Shown one piece after another: positions 43,598-53,647 of a stretch of 64,000 nucleotides of DNA. This stretch comes from Mycolicibacterium sp. GF69. GTDB lineage: Bacteria > Actinomycetota > Actinomycetes > Mycobacteriales > Mycobacteriaceae. Location: positions 1 through 64,000 of the forward strand of contig NZ_QMEW01000007.1 of NCBI RefSeq assembly GCF_003284965.1, written 5' to 3'. The notes under the pieces are model-generated. The model was not told the DNA's origin, made no database searches, and saw only the letters and a list, made by a program, of their open reading frames with translations. Both the position numbers and the translations under genes were made by a program. How positions within the stretch are numbered: the first letter of the stretch is position 1; each line of letters starts with the position of its first letter.

Positions 43598-44375
43598 GGA
43601 ACGCGACCACGCGCTTGCGCGCCTCGTAGGCCGGGTGCCCCTCGACCTCGCGGACCTGATCGGTCAGCACCGAGTGCGCCATTTTCGACAGACCGTGCTC
43701 GTTGCCCTTCTTCGAGTCGATCTCGATGACCTCGAACGCGTCACCCAGCCGCTGCTTGAGAGTGCGGAAGCGCTCACCCGGGGCCATCGCGTCCTCGCTG
43801 AAGCGCAATCCCATCGCGCACAGCCCCTCGGTGGCGGCGCGTCGCTCGACGATCTTCAACTCCGCCTCGGACAGACCCGGGTCGCGGCGCTGCTTCGGCG
43901 TCAGCGGCAACGGCAGTGACGGCTGGCTCAGCACCGGCGCCAGCACGCTGTCGTCCACCGCCGCCGCGAGCGCGAAACCGCCGGTGAAGCACTGGCCGAT
44001 GACGCCGACGCCCCTGCCGGGCGTCCTCTCGTTGAGGTCACGAGCCAGGGCTCGCAGGTAGTGCGCGACGGGCCGGTCGGCGTTGGTGGCGAACGCGGCG
44101 AATTCCCGTGCCACGCACCCGCGCAACAACACCGGCACCATCCCGGGCCGGACCGCCGTCGCGCCCGGTGTGCCGAACAGCGAGGGTGCGGCCACGGTGA
44201 ACCCGTTGTCCACCAGATGGTTTCCCAACGCCAGCACTCCGGGATGCAGGCCGGGCATCTCGGGGATGAGCACAACGCCGGGACCCGCGCCCTTGCGATA
44301 GACGTCGTGGGTGAAGCCCGCCGCTGTGAACGGCGCGGCGGTCCACCCCGTGAGGTCGGCTTCGGGAGCGGTCAT
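43578..44375 (-). CDS. Dienelactone hydrolase family protein
   Basis: 265-residue alpha/beta hydrolase of the dienelactone hydrolase type with a cysteine nucleophile, C129 in GVIGQCFTGG, and a likely histidine in KKGNEHGLS near residue 225. E39 (LIPEMPGLHPG) is the family glutamate. The start ATG 44375 (MTAPEADL) fits; a longer open frame upstream is unsupported. It is convergent with AI-2E with a 20-base overlap, so antisense transcription is expected. Confidence 0.9.
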   Translation of the reverse strand: MTAPEADLTGWTAAPFTAAGFTHDVYRKGAGPGVVLIPEMPGLHPGVLALGNHLVDNGFTVAAPSLFGTPGATAVRPGMVPVLLRGCVAREFAAFATNADRPVAHYLRALARDLNERTPGRGVGVIGQCFTGGFALAAAVDDSVLAPVLSQPSLPLPLTPKQRRDPGLSEAELKIVERRAATEGLCAMGLRFSEDAMAPGERFRTLKQRLGDAFEVIEIDSKKGNEHGLSKMAHSVLTDQVREVEGHPAYEARKRVVAFLKEQLT

Positions 44376-44474
44376 GGCTACTCCTGTGGTTCGCTCGTCG
44401 CCGAGATTGATTTCACGCAGACAAAGTGCGAGAAGCGGCCTGCGTGGGTGCAATCGTTCCAGCCACGCGGGCTC

Positions 44475-45122
44475 CTACTTGACGGGCAGCGGCGAGGCGG
44501 TCTGCGTCGCCGCCGCCAGCGTACGAAACTCCTCGGTGTCCCCGGCACCGGTCAACGCGATCTGGGCGGACCCGGTCGCGTCGCTCAGCCGCGTCGTCCA
44601 CACCGGTTCGGCGGGCTTGCCGTCGTCGTCGCCGCCCTCGTACACCACCCACCGGACACCGTCGACCTCCTGCACGCCGGTGGGTGCGACGTCGGAGTCG
44701 AACGACGCGACCAGCTTCTCCTCGTCGGCGTTGCTCTGGGTCAGGCTCAGGTACATCCCGCTGGGCGCCAGGTAGCCGACGGTGGAGCTCACCGCCCGCA
44801 CCGGCTGACCCGTCGCGGGGTCGGTGCGACCGGACTCGATGCCCTTGCGGCTCCCGGAGTTCGCCTGCCACCCCTCGGGCAGCTGCGGGACCCGGATCGG
44901 GATCTTGAGCGCATCGGCGTCGGCACGCAGCGCGCCCGGCGCGTCATACGCCGGGACGGGGCCCTGACCTGGGCCGCCGGCCTGGAAAGAGCACATGCCC
45001 AGCATCCCGGCCAATACGATGCAGGCCAGCACCAGCGGCGCCATCGACCAGAACATGTCCCGGCCGTCGTGCAGCAGCCGCGACTTGGCAGGCTTGGGCG
45101 CCGGAGCCGGTTGCGAAGTCAC
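44475..45122 (-). CDS. DUF4245 membrane-anchored protein (Rv1100-like)
   Basis: 215-residue protein with one N-terminal helix ([24 protein letters not shown], about 23-46) and an extracytoplasmic DUF4245 domain ([55 protein letters not shown]). The start is GTG 45122. It is divergent from glpX as in M. tuberculosis. The cysteine at the helix end is not in a good lipobox. Function unknown. Confidence 0.88.
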   Translation of the reverse strand: MTSQPAPAPKPAKSRLLHDGRDMFWSMAPLVLACIVLAGMLGMCSFQAGGPGQGPVPAYDAPGALRADADALKIPIRVPQLPEGWQANSGSRKGIESGRTDPATGQPVRAVSSTVGYLAPSGMYLSLTQSNADEEKLVASFDSDVAPTGVQEVDGVRWVVYEGGDDDGKPAEPVWTTRLSDATGSAQIALTGAGDTEEFRTLAAATQTASPLPVK

Positions 45123-45177
45123 AAGTGCCAGTATCCCAGCTCCCAAAGTCGGACCGGCTAATGGGACAATCTGGCGC

Positions 45178-46206
45178 ATGAGCCCCTCCCGCGGTGAAGC
45201 ACCCGATCGAAATCTGGCCCTCGAACTCGTTCGAGTCACCGAAGCCGGCGCCATGGCGGCAGGTCGTTGGGTCGGACGGGGCGACAAGGAGGGCGGCGAC
45301 GGCGCGGCCGTCGATGCGATGCGCGAACTGGTCAACTCGGTGTCCATGCGCGGTGTCGTGGTGATCGGCGAGGGTGAGAAGGACAACGCGCCGATGCTTT
45401 ACAACGGCGAGGAGGTCGGCAACGGCGACGGACCGGACTGCGACTTCGCGGTGGACCCCATCGACGGCACGACCTTGATGAGCAAGGGTCTGTCCAACGC
45501 GATCTCGGTGCTGGCGGTGTCCGAGCGCGGCACCATGTTCGACCCGTCGGCGGTGTTCTACATGAGCAAGATCGCCGTCGGTCCGGACGCCGTCGACGCG
45601 ATCGACATCACCGCCCCGATCGGCGAGAACGTGCGGCGGGTGGCCAAGGCCAAGAACGTGTCGGTATCCGATCTGACGGTGTGCATCCTGGACCGGCCGC
45701 GGCACAAACAGCTCATCGCCGATGTGCGTGAAGCCGGCGCCCGCTGCCGGCTGATCACCGACGGCGACGTCGCGGGCGCGATTTCGGCATGCCGGCCGAA
45801 CACGCCCACCGACATGCTGGTCGGTATCGGCGGTACCCCGGAAGGCATCATCGCCGCCGCGGCGATCCGCTGCATGGGCGGCGCGATCCACGGTCAACTG
45901 GCGCCCAAAGACGACGACGAGCGCCAGAAGGCCATCGACCGCGGCCACGACATCGACAAGGTGCTCACCACCGAGGACCTGGTATCCGGCGACAACGTGT
46001 TCTTCGCCGCCACCGGTGTCACCGACGGCGACCTGCTCAAGGGCGTGCACTTCTATAGCGGCGGTTGCACCACCCAGTCGATCGTTATGCGGTCGAAGTC
46101 GGGCACCGTGCGGATGATCGAGGCCTACCACCGGTTGTCCAAGCTCAGCGAATATTCCGCGATCGACTTCACCGGCGACAGCAACGCCGTCTACCCGCTG
46201 CCATAA
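45178..46206 (+). CDS. glpX: Fructose-1,6-bisphosphatase, class II
   Basis: 342-residue gluconeogenic phosphatase that makes fructose 6-phosphate. Metal and phosphate motifs [31 protein letters not shown] and [19 protein letters not shown] are present. This is the only FBPase in M. tuberculosis (Rv1099c). The ATG at 45178 is used. Followed 24 bases later by fumarase, probably co-transcribed, which joins gluconeogenesis with the TCA cycle when growing on lipids. Confidence 0.96.
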   Translation: MSPSRGEAPDRNLALELVRVTEAGAMAAGRWVGRGDKEGGDGAAVDAMRELVNSVSMRGVVVIGEGEKDNAPMLYNGEEVGNGDGPDCDFAVDPIDGTTLMSKGLSNAISVLAVSERGTMFDPSAVFYMSKIAVGPDAVDAIDITAPIGENVRRVAKAKNVSVSDLTVCILDRPRHKQLIADVREAGARCRLITDGDVAGAISACRPNTPTDMLVGIGGTPEGIIAAAAIRCMGGAIHGQLAPKDDDERQKAIDRGHDIDKVLTTEDLVSGDNVFFAATGVTDGDLLKGVHFYSGGCTTQSIVMRSKSGTVRMIEAYHRLSKLSEYSAIDFTGDSNAVYPLP

Positions 46207-46230
46207 CCCCCCAACACGAGAAGGGCACAC

Positions 46231-47664
46231 ATGAGCGCCGAGTCGTCCTTACAGGAAGACCTGAACGACACCGAGTACCGCATCGAACACGACACCATGG
46301 GCGAGGTCCGGGTGCCGGTCAACGCGCTGTGGCGCGCGCAGACGCAGCGCGCGGTGGAAAACTTCCCGATCTCCGGCCGCGGCCTGGAGCGCGCCCAGAT
46401 CCGGGCCCTGGGCCTGTTGAAGGGCGCCTGCGCGCAGGTGAACAAGGACCTCGGCCTGCTCGCAGCCGACAAGGCCGACGCGATCATCGCCGCGGCCGGT
46501 GAGATCGCCGACGGTCTGCACGACGACCAGTTCCCGATCGACGTGTTCCAGACCGGTTCGGGCACCAGCTCGAACATGAACACCAACGAGGTGATCGCGG
46601 GCATCGCGGCGCGCGACGGCGTGACCGTGCATCCCAACGACGACGTCAACATGTCGCAGTCGTCGAACGACACCTTCCCCACCGCGACGCACATCGCCGC
46701 GACGGAAGCCGCTGTGCGACATCTGATCCCGGCGCTCGAAGTGCTGCACGAGTCGCTGGAGTCGAAGGCCCGCCAGTGGCGCGAGGTGGTCAAGTCCGGT
46801 CGCACTCACCTGATGGACGCCGTTCCGGTGACTTTGGGCCAGGAGTTCAGCGGCTACGCCCGTCAGGTCGAAGCCGGCATAGAAAGAGTGCGCGCGTGTC
46901 TGCCCCGGCTCGGTGAGCTGGCGATCGGCGGCACCGCGGTCGGCACCGGGCTCAACGCACCCGACGACTTCGACGAACGCGTCGTCGCCGTGCTCGGTGA
47001 GCAGACCGGGCTGGCCGAACTCCGGGTCGCGGCCAACCATTTCGAGGCTCAGGCCGCTCGCGACGGGCTGGTCGAGGCGTCGGGTGCGCTACGCACCATC
47101 GCCGTATCGCTGACCAAGATCGCCAACGACATCCGGTGGATGGGTTCGGGACCGCTGACCGGGCTCGGCGAGCTCCAACTGCCCGATCTGCAGCCGGGCA
47201 GCTCGATCATGCCGGGCAAGGTGAACCCGGTGATCCCCGAGGCCGTCACCCAGGTGGCCGCGCAGGTGATCGGCAACGACGCCGCGATCGCATTCGGCGG
47301 GGCGTCTGGAGCGTTCGAACTGAACGTCTACATCCCGATGATGGCCCGCAACATCCTCGAGTCGTTCAAGATCCTGGCCAACTCCTCGAAGTTGTTCGCC
47401 GAGCGCTGCATCGACGGTTTGGTGGCCAACGAGGACCGTCTTCGTGAGCTCGCGGAGTCCTCGCCGTCGATCGTGACGCCGCTGAACTCGGCGATCGGGT
47501 ACGAGGAGGCCGCCGCGGTCGCCAAGCAGGCGCTCAAGGAGAAGAAGACCATCCGGCAAACGGTCATCGACCGGGGTCTGATCGGTGACAAGCTGTCCGA
47601 GGAGGAACTGGACAAGCGGCTCGACGTGCTGGCGATGGCGAAGGTGAAAAACGACGCGCGCTAA
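46231..47664 (+). CDS. fumC: Fumarase class II
   Basis: 477-residue homotetrameric fumarate hydratase converting fumarate and malate. Signature regions: [46 protein letters not shown] with the catalytic His, and [12 protein letters not shown] with the mobile catalytic serine loop. An AAGGGCAC sequence precedes the ATG at 46231. Corresponds to Rv1098c. Confidence 0.96.
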   Translation: MSAESSLQEDLNDTEYRIEHDTMGEVRVPVNALWRAQTQRAVENFPISGRGLERAQIRALGLLKGACAQVNKDLGLLAADKADAIIAAAGEIADGLHDDQFPIDVFQTGSGTSSNMNTNEVIAGIAARDGVTVHPNDDVNMSQSSNDTFPTATHIAATEAAVRHLIPALEVLHESLESKARQWREVVKSGRTHLMDAVPVTLGQEFSGYARQVEAGIERVRACLPRLGELAIGGTAVGTGLNAPDDFDERVVAVLGEQTGLAELRVAANHFEAQAARDGLVEASGALRTIAVSLTKIANDIRWMGSGPLTGLGELQLPDLQPGSSIMPGKVNPVIPEAVTQVAAQVIGNDAAIAFGGASGAFELNVYIPMMARNILESFKILANSSKLFAERCIDGLVANEDRLRELAESSPSIVTPLNSAIGYEEAAAVAKQALKEKKTIRQTVIDRGLIGDKLSEEELDKRLDVLAMAKVKNDAR

Positions 47665-47701
47665 GGACTCTCGCTCACCCGCCTACCTCGCCCACCGCCC
47701 G

Positions 47702-50416
47702 GTGGAGGAGGCGGCGGTCGCGTACTTCCTCGGTTCCGCTTCGCACGCTCCGTCGGCCCTCTTGATCGACGGAGAGGCCGGGATCGGCAAGACCACGCTG
47801 TGGCAGGCGACGCTGGAGCGTGCCCGCGACGACGGCTTCCGGGTGCTGTCGGCGCGAAACGTGAGCGCCGAATCGGTGCTGGCCTACGCGACGTTGGCCG
47901 ACCTTCTCGCCGACATAGACCCCGTCGAGTTCGCTGGACTGCCCACCACCCAGCGCGTGGCGGTGGAGCAGATCAGGCGCGCCGACCGCGCCGACGCCGT
48001 GCGCACCGACCGGCGCGCCGTCGCGGCCGCGTTTCTGTCGGTCATCGAGGGTCTGGCCCGCCACCGACCGCTTCTGCTGGCCATCGACGACGTGCAGTGT
48101 GTCGACCCATCGAGTGCACATGTGTTGTCCTACACGGCTCGTCGACTGTCCGGGCCGGTGGGGGTGCTGGGCACGATGCGTACCGACGGCGAGCAGGTCG
48201 CCCACTCCTGGCTACAGTTGCGCCGCCCGGACGCCACTCAGCGGGTTTCCCTGCGACCGTTGGACTCTCGCGCGTTACACGCCGTCGTCACCCAGCACAT
48301 CGAGCGTCCGCTCTCGCGTTCGCAGATGGCCGGTATCTACCAAACTTCCGGCGGAAACCCGTTCTACGCCATCGAACTGGCGAAGGTCGCCGATGAGAGG
48401 ACCGACGCCTCGCTGCCGACCACGCTGGCCGCCGTGGTGCAGGCCAGGCTCGACGGCCTGGGCTCCGACACGATGCGCGCACTGCTGGCCGTGGCGGCTG
48501 CCGCTCACCCGACGGTCGACCTGGTGGCCGGCGCGACGGGAAGCGATCATGATCGGGCGGTCGAGGTGCTCGAAGTGGCCGAGGGCGAAGACATCATCGT
48601 CATCGAGGGCAGCCGTATCCGGTTCACGCACCCGCTGCTTGCCACCGGCGTCTATACCGGCGCCTCCCCCGACGAGCGCAGGCAGATGCACGCCGAGCTT
48701 GCCGCCGTCGTCGTCGAGCCCGAGTTGCAGGCGCGTCACTTGGCCCTCGCCGCGAGGGCCGGTGACCCGCAGACCGTCGCCGCGCTCGATCGCGCCGCGC
48801 AGGCCGCACAAACGCGCGGCGCCCCGATGGCCGCCGCCGAACTGACCGAACTCGCCTTCGCGCTCGGTGCACAGACCGTCGAACGTCGAATGCGCCTGGC
48901 GGGGTACTACTTCGACGCTGGTGACCCGACCCGTGCTCGAACGCTGCTGGAGGCGGTTGTCCCAGATCTGCAGCCGGGCCCGCTGCGCGCCGAGGCGCTG
49001 CACATGCTGGCGGTCGTGCGCTTCGTCGACGACGGCTACGGCGAAGCGGTGCGATTGCTCGCGATGGCGCTGGACGAGGACGCGCCGGACGGCCCACCGA
49101 AAGCCGTCATGCTCACCACGTTGGCGTACGGGCTCTACATGACCGGTGCCCCCGAAACCGCTTGGCGCCGTGTCGAAGAAGCCGTGGCATACGCCGAGCA
49201 GATCGGTGTGCCCGGACTGCTCAGCATGGCCCTCGGGGTGCGCGCGACGATTCAGTTCTTTCTCGGTGGCGGCATCGACGAACCGAGCATGCGCCGCGCG
49301 CTCGAACTCGAAGACACCGAAACGTTCACGCCGATCATGCTGCGGCCGAGCGTGGAGCACGCACTGATGCTGGCCTGCGTCGGCGAACTCGACAGGTCAT
49401 ATGAGCACATGCGCGACGTCTCGCGACGCTGCGTCGACCACGGCGAGGAAGGCGAACTGGTCTTCGTCGAGTTCTACGCCGCACTGACCCGGATCTGGCG
49501 CGCGGACTTCGTCGAGGCCAAACGTGTTGCCCGTGACATCACCGAGCTCGCACGACAACTCGGGAGCGAATTCCCGGCGATGCTGAACCTGGTGTTGCAG
49601 GCGTGGCTGGCCGCCTACGACGGCGCGGAGAGCAAGGCGCGTCTGGCCGCCGCGGACGCGATCGACGCCAGCAGGCGAAGCGGCACCGCTTGGCACGAGG
49701 ACTGGGCACTGACGGCCTTGGGTTTTTTGGAGGTGTCCCTGGGCAATTACGCCGCGGCGATAACGGTGCTGCAACCGTTGATATCTCGGCTCGAGCCGAA
49801 GTCCACCGAGATTCAGGCCGCGGCGTTCGTGCCCGATGCGGTGGAAGCGCTTGTCGGACTTGACCGGGCGAGCGAAGCCGAAGGACTCGTCGCCGCGCTC
49901 GAGCGAAACGGTGAACGGCTCGACAGGGCCTGGATGCTCGCCGTCGCCGGTCGTTGCCGAGCCCTTCTTTACGCCGCCGGCGGTGACCTCGACGGCGCCG
50001 TGAAAAGCGCGCACCGGGCGTTGGAGCACCACGACCGGTTGGCGATGCCGTTCGAACGCGCGCGTACTCAATTGCTCCTGGGACAACTGCAGGGCCATGC
50101 TCGCGACCCGCACGCCGCCGCGACGACCCGACAGGCGCTGACCGCGTTCGAGCGTCTCGGGGCGCGGGTATGGGCTGACCGGGCACGCGCCGAACTCGCC
50201 GCGCTGGGCTCTGTTGCGAACTCACCGGCAGCGTTGACAGCCGCCGAGCTGCGCGTCGCCGAGCTGGCTGCCGCCGGCCTGACGAACCGTGACGTTGCGG
50301 GCAGGCTGTTCATCAGCGCCAAAACCGTCGAGGCCACTCTCGCGCGGGTGTACCGCAAACTCGGTATCCGGTCCCGCGCCGAGTTGGGCCGCGTCATGGA
50401 TGAATCCAAACGCTAA
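47702..50416 (+). CDS. LuxR-family LAL regulator (first of tandem pair)
   Basis: 904-residue large ATP-binding LuxR regulator. Walker A GEAGIGKTT (24-32), Walker B LLLAIDDVQCVDPSS (about 123-137), the SGGNPFYAIELAK sensor region, a long TPR-like helical middle, and a C-terminal LuxR HTH (LTAAELRVAELAAAGLTNRDVAGRLFISAKTVEATLARVYRKLGI, about 842-886). GTG 47702 is the first start in this frame; it leaves a shorter N-terminus than the paralogue. It begins 37 bases after fumC. No response-regulator domain, so the signal is probably sensed through the ATPase/TPR part. Confidence 0.9.
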   Translation: MEEAAVAYFLGSASHAPSALLIDGEAGIGKTTLWQATLERARDDGFRVLSARNVSAESVLAYATLADLLADIDPVEFAGLPTTQRVAVEQIRRADRADAVRTDRRAVAAAFLSVIEGLARHRPLLLAIDDVQCVDPSSAHVLSYTARRLSGPVGVLGTMRTDGEQVAHSWLQLRRPDATQRVSLRPLDSRALHAVVTQHIERPLSRSQMAGIYQTSGGNPFYAIELAKVADERTDASLPTTLAAVVQARLDGLGSDTMRALLAVAAAAHPTVDLVAGATGSDHDRAVEVLEVAEGEDIIVIEGSRIRFTHPLLATGVYTGASPDERRQMHAELAAVVVEPELQARHLALAARAGDPQTVAALDRAAQAAQTRGAPMAAAELTELAFALGAQTVERRMRLAGYYFDAGDPTRARTLLEAVVPDLQPGPLRAEALHMLAVVRFVDDGYGEAVRLLAMALDEDAPDGPPKAVMLTTLAYGLYMTGAPETAWRRVEEAVAYAEQIGVPGLLSMALGVRATIQFFLGGGIDEPSMRRALELEDTETFTPIMLRPSVEHALMLACVGELDRSYEHMRDVSRRCVDHGEEGELVFVEFYAALTRIWRADFVEAKRVARDITELARQLGSEFPAMLNLVLQAWLAAYDGAESKARLAAADAIDASRRSGTAWHEDWALTALGFLEVSLGNYAAAITVLQPLISRLEPKSTEIQAAAFVPDAVEALVGLDRASEAEGLVAALERNGERLDRAWMLAVAGRCRALLYAAGGDLDGAVKSAHRALEHHDRLAMPFERARTQLLLGQLQGHARDPHAAATTRQALTAFERLGARVWADRARAELAALGSVANSPAALTAAELRVAELAAAGLTNRDVAGRLFISAKTVEATLARVYRKLGIRSRAELGRVMDESKR

Positions 50417-50457
50417 CGGGTATGCGATCATCACGCTCTGTTGAATCAGCTGGGGAT

Positions 50458-53247
50458 ATGCCGCGGGAAGTCGTGATCGGTCAATCGACACATCAGCGCA
50501 GCGTCGCTGCCTTCCTGGACTCTTTGGCGGCCCGCCCGGCGGCGTTGCTGATCGAGGGTGAGGCCGGCATCGGCAAGACCACCCTGTGGCTGACCGCCGT
50601 CGAGCAGGCACGCCAGCGGGGATTTCACGTGCTTTCCACGCGCCCGTCCGCCGCCGAATCCGTGCTCGCCTACACCGCGCTGGCAGACCTGCTCGACGAT
50701 GCCGACGGGAGTGCTCGGGCGGACCTGCCGACCCCGCAGCTGCTCGCGGTCGATCAGGTGTTGCGGCGCGCGGACGACGATGCGGTGACCGACCAGCGTG
50801 CCGTGGCCGCCGCGTTCCTCGCGGTGATCGAGCGCCTCGCCGACGAGCGGCCCGTCCTGATCGCCATCGACGACCTGCAATGGCTCGACCCGTCGAGCAA
50901 GCACGTCGTCGCATTCGTGGTGCGCCGCCTCAGCGGACGCACCGGGTTGCTGGCCGGCTTCCGCAACGAGCCCGACGACGGCTCGGACATCGGTTGGCTG
51001 CAGTTCCCCAGGCCGGAGGCGGTCAGTCGAATCCGATTGGGCCCGTTGAACGTCGAGGATCTGCACGCGGTGGTTTCCGCTCGGCTACGGCGCCCCCTCT
51101 CCCGCCCCACCATCCGCCGGGTGCACCAGGTGTCGGGCGGAAACCCTTTCTATGCAATCGAACTGGCGCGCTCGATCGACGAACGCGCTCTCGGCATCGA
51201 CACACCGCTGCCCCACACCCTCGCCGACATGGTCAGCGCCCGGATCGGCAGCCTCGATCCGGATGTGCATGACGCGCTGCTGGCGGTCGCATCGGTGGCC
51301 GCACCCACGGTGGAGTTGGTGTCGGGCGCCACAACCCGTGACGAAGACCGCCTCGTCGAGTTGTTGGAGATCGCCGAGGGCAGGGGCATCATCGCGCTCG
51401 ACGGCAACCGAATCCGGTTCGCCCATCCGCTGCTGGCCGGCGGTGTCTACCGCCAGGCCGCCCCCGGTCGTCGCCGGTCCATGCACCGTCGTCTCGCCGA
51501 ACTCGTCGACGAGCCCGAACTGCGGGCCAGGCATCTGGCGCTGGCCGCCACGAAGGGGGACGACGTCACGCTGCAGGCGCTCGACATGGCCGCGGACTCG
51601 GCTCGGGTGCGCGGCGCGCCCGCCGCGGCTGCCGAACTGATGGACCTGGCGATCGGCCTGGGCGGCGACACCCCGGAGCGGCAATTGCGTTCGGCGCTGC
51701 ACCATTTCGACGCGGGTGACCCGGAACGGGCGGCGGCCGTCCTCGAGACGGCGATCGACCGATTGCCGGCGGGCATGCTTCGCGCCGAGGCGTTGAGCCG
51801 GCTGGCGGTGGTGCGGCTCTACGGGGACGGCTTCACCGCGGGCACGCGGCTGCTGCGCGACGCGCTCGACGAGGAACACGACAACCACGCGTTGTGCATC
51901 CAGATTCTGATCACGTTGGCCTACACACTTTTTCACACGAGCCAATTGCAGGAAGGTCTGGAGACCGCCGCGAAAGCCGTCGCCAGCGCCGAGAGCCTCA
52001 CCGATCCGATGGCCAACCCGCACCTGCTCGGCATGGCGCTCGGCATGCTGGCCGTGCTGCGGTTCGCCTCGGGCGAGGGGTTCGACGAGAAGACCCTGCT
52101 GCGTGCCCTGCGGCTGGAGGATCCCGAGGCGTACACGCCGTTGGTGTTCCGGCCCTCGGTGCAGCACGCGCTGCTGCTGGACTGGACCGGTCGGCTCGAC
52201 GAAGCGCGCGAGGTGCTGGACAAGATCCGCGCCCGGTGCCTGGAGAAGGGCGAGGAAGGCGAGCACGTGTTCGTGTCCCACCACGTGGTGACGAACGCGA
52301 TACAGCGCGGTGACTTCGTCCTGGCCAACCTCCTGGCCGAGGATGCCCTGGAGAAGGCACGACAGCTCGGCGGCAACACCCCGCAGTTCCTGACGCAGAG
52401 CCTGCGGGCACAGCTGAGCGCTTTCGCCGGCCGGGAGGACGCCGCGCGGCGCGCGATCGACGATGCCCTCGAATGTGCCAGGCGCACCGGCGCCGTCAGG
52501 CTTGCCGAGCGAGTGCACGCCACTCTCGGGTTTCTCGAGGTGTCGCTGGGCAACTACGAAGCCGCGGCAGCCGCACTGCAGCCGATGCTCTCGGCGTTCG
52601 ATCCCGAGACCACGCCGACCGAGCTGCCCAATGCCGCCTACCTGCCCGACGCGATCGAGGCACTGATACAACTCGACCGCCTCGCCGATGTCGAACCGCT
52701 CATCGCGGCCCTGGAACGTAACGGCCGCAGGGTGAACCGGCAGTGGATGCTCGCCATGGGCGCGCGGTCGCGCGCGATGCTGCTGGCCGCGCGCGGTGAT
52801 CTCGACGGTGCCCACGATGCGGCGCAGCGGGCGATGGCCATCCATCAGGAGCTGCCGATGCCGTTCGAACGCGCACGCACGCTGGTGATCCTGGGCCGGA
52901 TCGAGCGCCGTCGACGTAAGAAGGAGTCGGCGTCGGCGCATCTGCAGGAGGCGCTGGCGACATTCGAGCGTCTCAACATCCCACTGTGGGCGGACCGGGC
53001 CCGCGGCGAGCTGTCGCGGGCCAGCGCCGGGCCGCACCGCAGCGGGGAGTTGACGCCCTCCGAGCAGCGGGTGGCCCAACTGGCCGCATCGGGGATGAAG
53101 AACCGCGACGTCGCGATCGCGCTGTTCATCAGTCCCAAAACTGTCGAGGCAAACCTCGCCCGCATCTACCGCAAGCTCGGCATCAAGTCGCGGGCCGAGT
53201 TGGGTCGCCATATCGGCCGCTTCGGCGATCCCGGCTCAGGGGCTTAG
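50458..53247 (+). CDS. LuxR-family LAL regulator (second of tandem pair)
   Basis: About 929 residues, paralogous over its full length to the preceding gene. Walker A GEAGIGKTT, Walker B LIAIDDLQWLDPSS, SGGNPFYAIELAR, a TPR-like middle with a similar order of repeats (RPSVQHALLLDWTGRLDEARE), and HTH LTPSEQRVAQLAASGMKNRDVAIALFISPKTVEANLARIYRKLGI at the C-terminus. ATG 50458 follows CTGGGG; ATG 50422, 12 codons upstream, is the alternative. The stop codon lies in the first copy of a 12-base tandem repeat. Confidence 0.9.
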   Translation: MPREVVIGQSTHQRSVAAFLDSLAARPAALLIEGEAGIGKTTLWLTAVEQARQRGFHVLSTRPSAAESVLAYTALADLLDDADGSARADLPTPQLLAVDQVLRRADDDAVTDQRAVAAAFLAVIERLADERPVLIAIDDLQWLDPSSKHVVAFVVRRLSGRTGLLAGFRNEPDDGSDIGWLQFPRPEAVSRIRLGPLNVEDLHAVVSARLRRPLSRPTIRRVHQVSGGNPFYAIELARSIDERALGIDTPLPHTLADMVSARIGSLDPDVHDALLAVASVAAPTVELVSGATTRDEDRLVELLEIAEGRGIIALDGNRIRFAHPLLAGGVYRQAAPGRRRSMHRRLAELVDEPELRARHLALAATKGDDVTLQALDMAADSARVRGAPAAAAELMDLAIGLGGDTPERQLRSALHHFDAGDPERAAAVLETAIDRLPAGMLRAEALSRLAVVRLYGDGFTAGTRLLRDALDEEHDNHALCIQILITLAYTLFHTSQLQEGLETAAKAVASAESLTDPMANPHLLGMALGMLAVLRFASGEGFDEKTLLRALRLEDPEAYTPLVFRPSVQHALLLDWTGRLDEAREVLDKIRARCLEKGEEGEHVFVSHHVVTNAIQRGDFVLANLLAEDALEKARQLGGNTPQFLTQSLRAQLSAFAGREDAARRAIDDALECARRTGAVRLAERVHATLGFLEVSLGNYEAAAAALQPMLSAFDPETTPTELPNAAYLPDAIEALIQLDRLADVEPLIAALERNGRRVNRQWMLAMGARSRAMLLAARGDLDGAHDAAQRAMAIHQELPMPFERARTLVILGRIERRRRKKESASAHLQEALATFERLNIPLWADRARGELSRASAGPHRSGELTPSEQRVAQLAASGMKNRDVAIALFISPKTVEANLARIYRKLGIKSRAELGRHIGRFGDPGSGA

Positions 53248-53277
53248 CAAAGGGGCTTAGCAAAAGGGGCTTAGCAA
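53239..53277 (+). repeat. Triple 12-base repeat covering a stop codon
   Basis: GGGGCTTAGCAA occurs three times, at 53239-53250, 53252-53263 and 53266-53277, separated by one and two A residues. The TAG in the first copy is the stop of the second LAL gene; the extra copies add TAG triplets downstream. Probably a recent slippage expansion. Confidence 0.85.
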
Positions 53278-53305
53278 CCCAGGCATGCTCAGGACACCTC
53301 AGGCG

Positions 53306-53335
53306 TAGGGAAACACCCTATTCCCCCGTCGGGGG
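53306..53335. promoter_or_regulatory. Double short hairpin upstream of a small gene
   Basis: Two adjacent dyads: TAGGG-AAACA-CCCTA (53306-53320) and CCCCC-GTC-GGGGG (53323-53335). They lie 55-85 bases before the 68-residue gene and about 60 after the LAL gene. They could be an operator read by the LuxR-type protein, or a terminator of the LAL operon; there is no T-tract. Confidence 0.4.
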
Positions 53336-53389
53336 CCAAGGTTTTACCGTCGAATCGCTGTCACGCCACCCGCCATCACAGGAGGACCG

Positions 53390-53596
53390 GTGCGTCTCGA
53401 CGAAACTCCCGCAACCCTGGCCGATCACGCCACCCTGGTCACGACAGCCACGAGTCAGCCTGCCCTGCGCACAGGGTTTGCGGTGCTCGGTTTGGCTTCG
53501 CTGCTCGATCTGCCCCGCAGCGACCGCGCCGATCGGGTGATGGCGCTCGGTGGCGCCGCCGCCGCCGGTTGGTATCTGGTTCGCGGAAAATTGTGA
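53390..53596 (+). CDS. Small protein with hydrophobic segments
   Basis: 68-residue product beginning at GTG 53390 with a strong GGAGG at 53381-53385. The sequence has two moderately hydrophobic stretches (RTGFAVLGLASLLDL and VMALGGAAAAGWYLV) and a basic end (RGKL). The strong ribosome site and the upstream dyads suggest a real, regulated gene. No family is recognised. Confidence 0.65.
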   Translation: MRLDETPATLADHATLVTTATSQPALRTGFAVLGLASLLDLPRSDRADRVMALGGAAAAGWYLVRGKL

Positions 53597-53641
53597 TTTC
53601 GGTGCGCTACCGATCGCTGAGCGACTCGTAGCGCGCCGAAA
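53597..53641. repeat. Hairpin repeat, copy 1 (bidirectional terminator-like)
   Basis: Arms TTTCGGTGCGCTAC (53597-53610) and GTAGCGCGCCGAAA (53628-53641) pair with a single G-T mismatch. The loop holds a second small stem TCGC-TGA-GCGA. It begins directly after the stop of the small gene and ends 6 bases before the phoH2 stop, filling the convergent gap. A near-identical copy lies at the right edge of the window. Confidence 0.75.
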
Positions 53642-53647
53642 CCACCC

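Noticed and set aside
51085..53211. 708-codon minus-strand frame
   Set aside because: Shadow of the second LAL regulator; no domain, biased composition.
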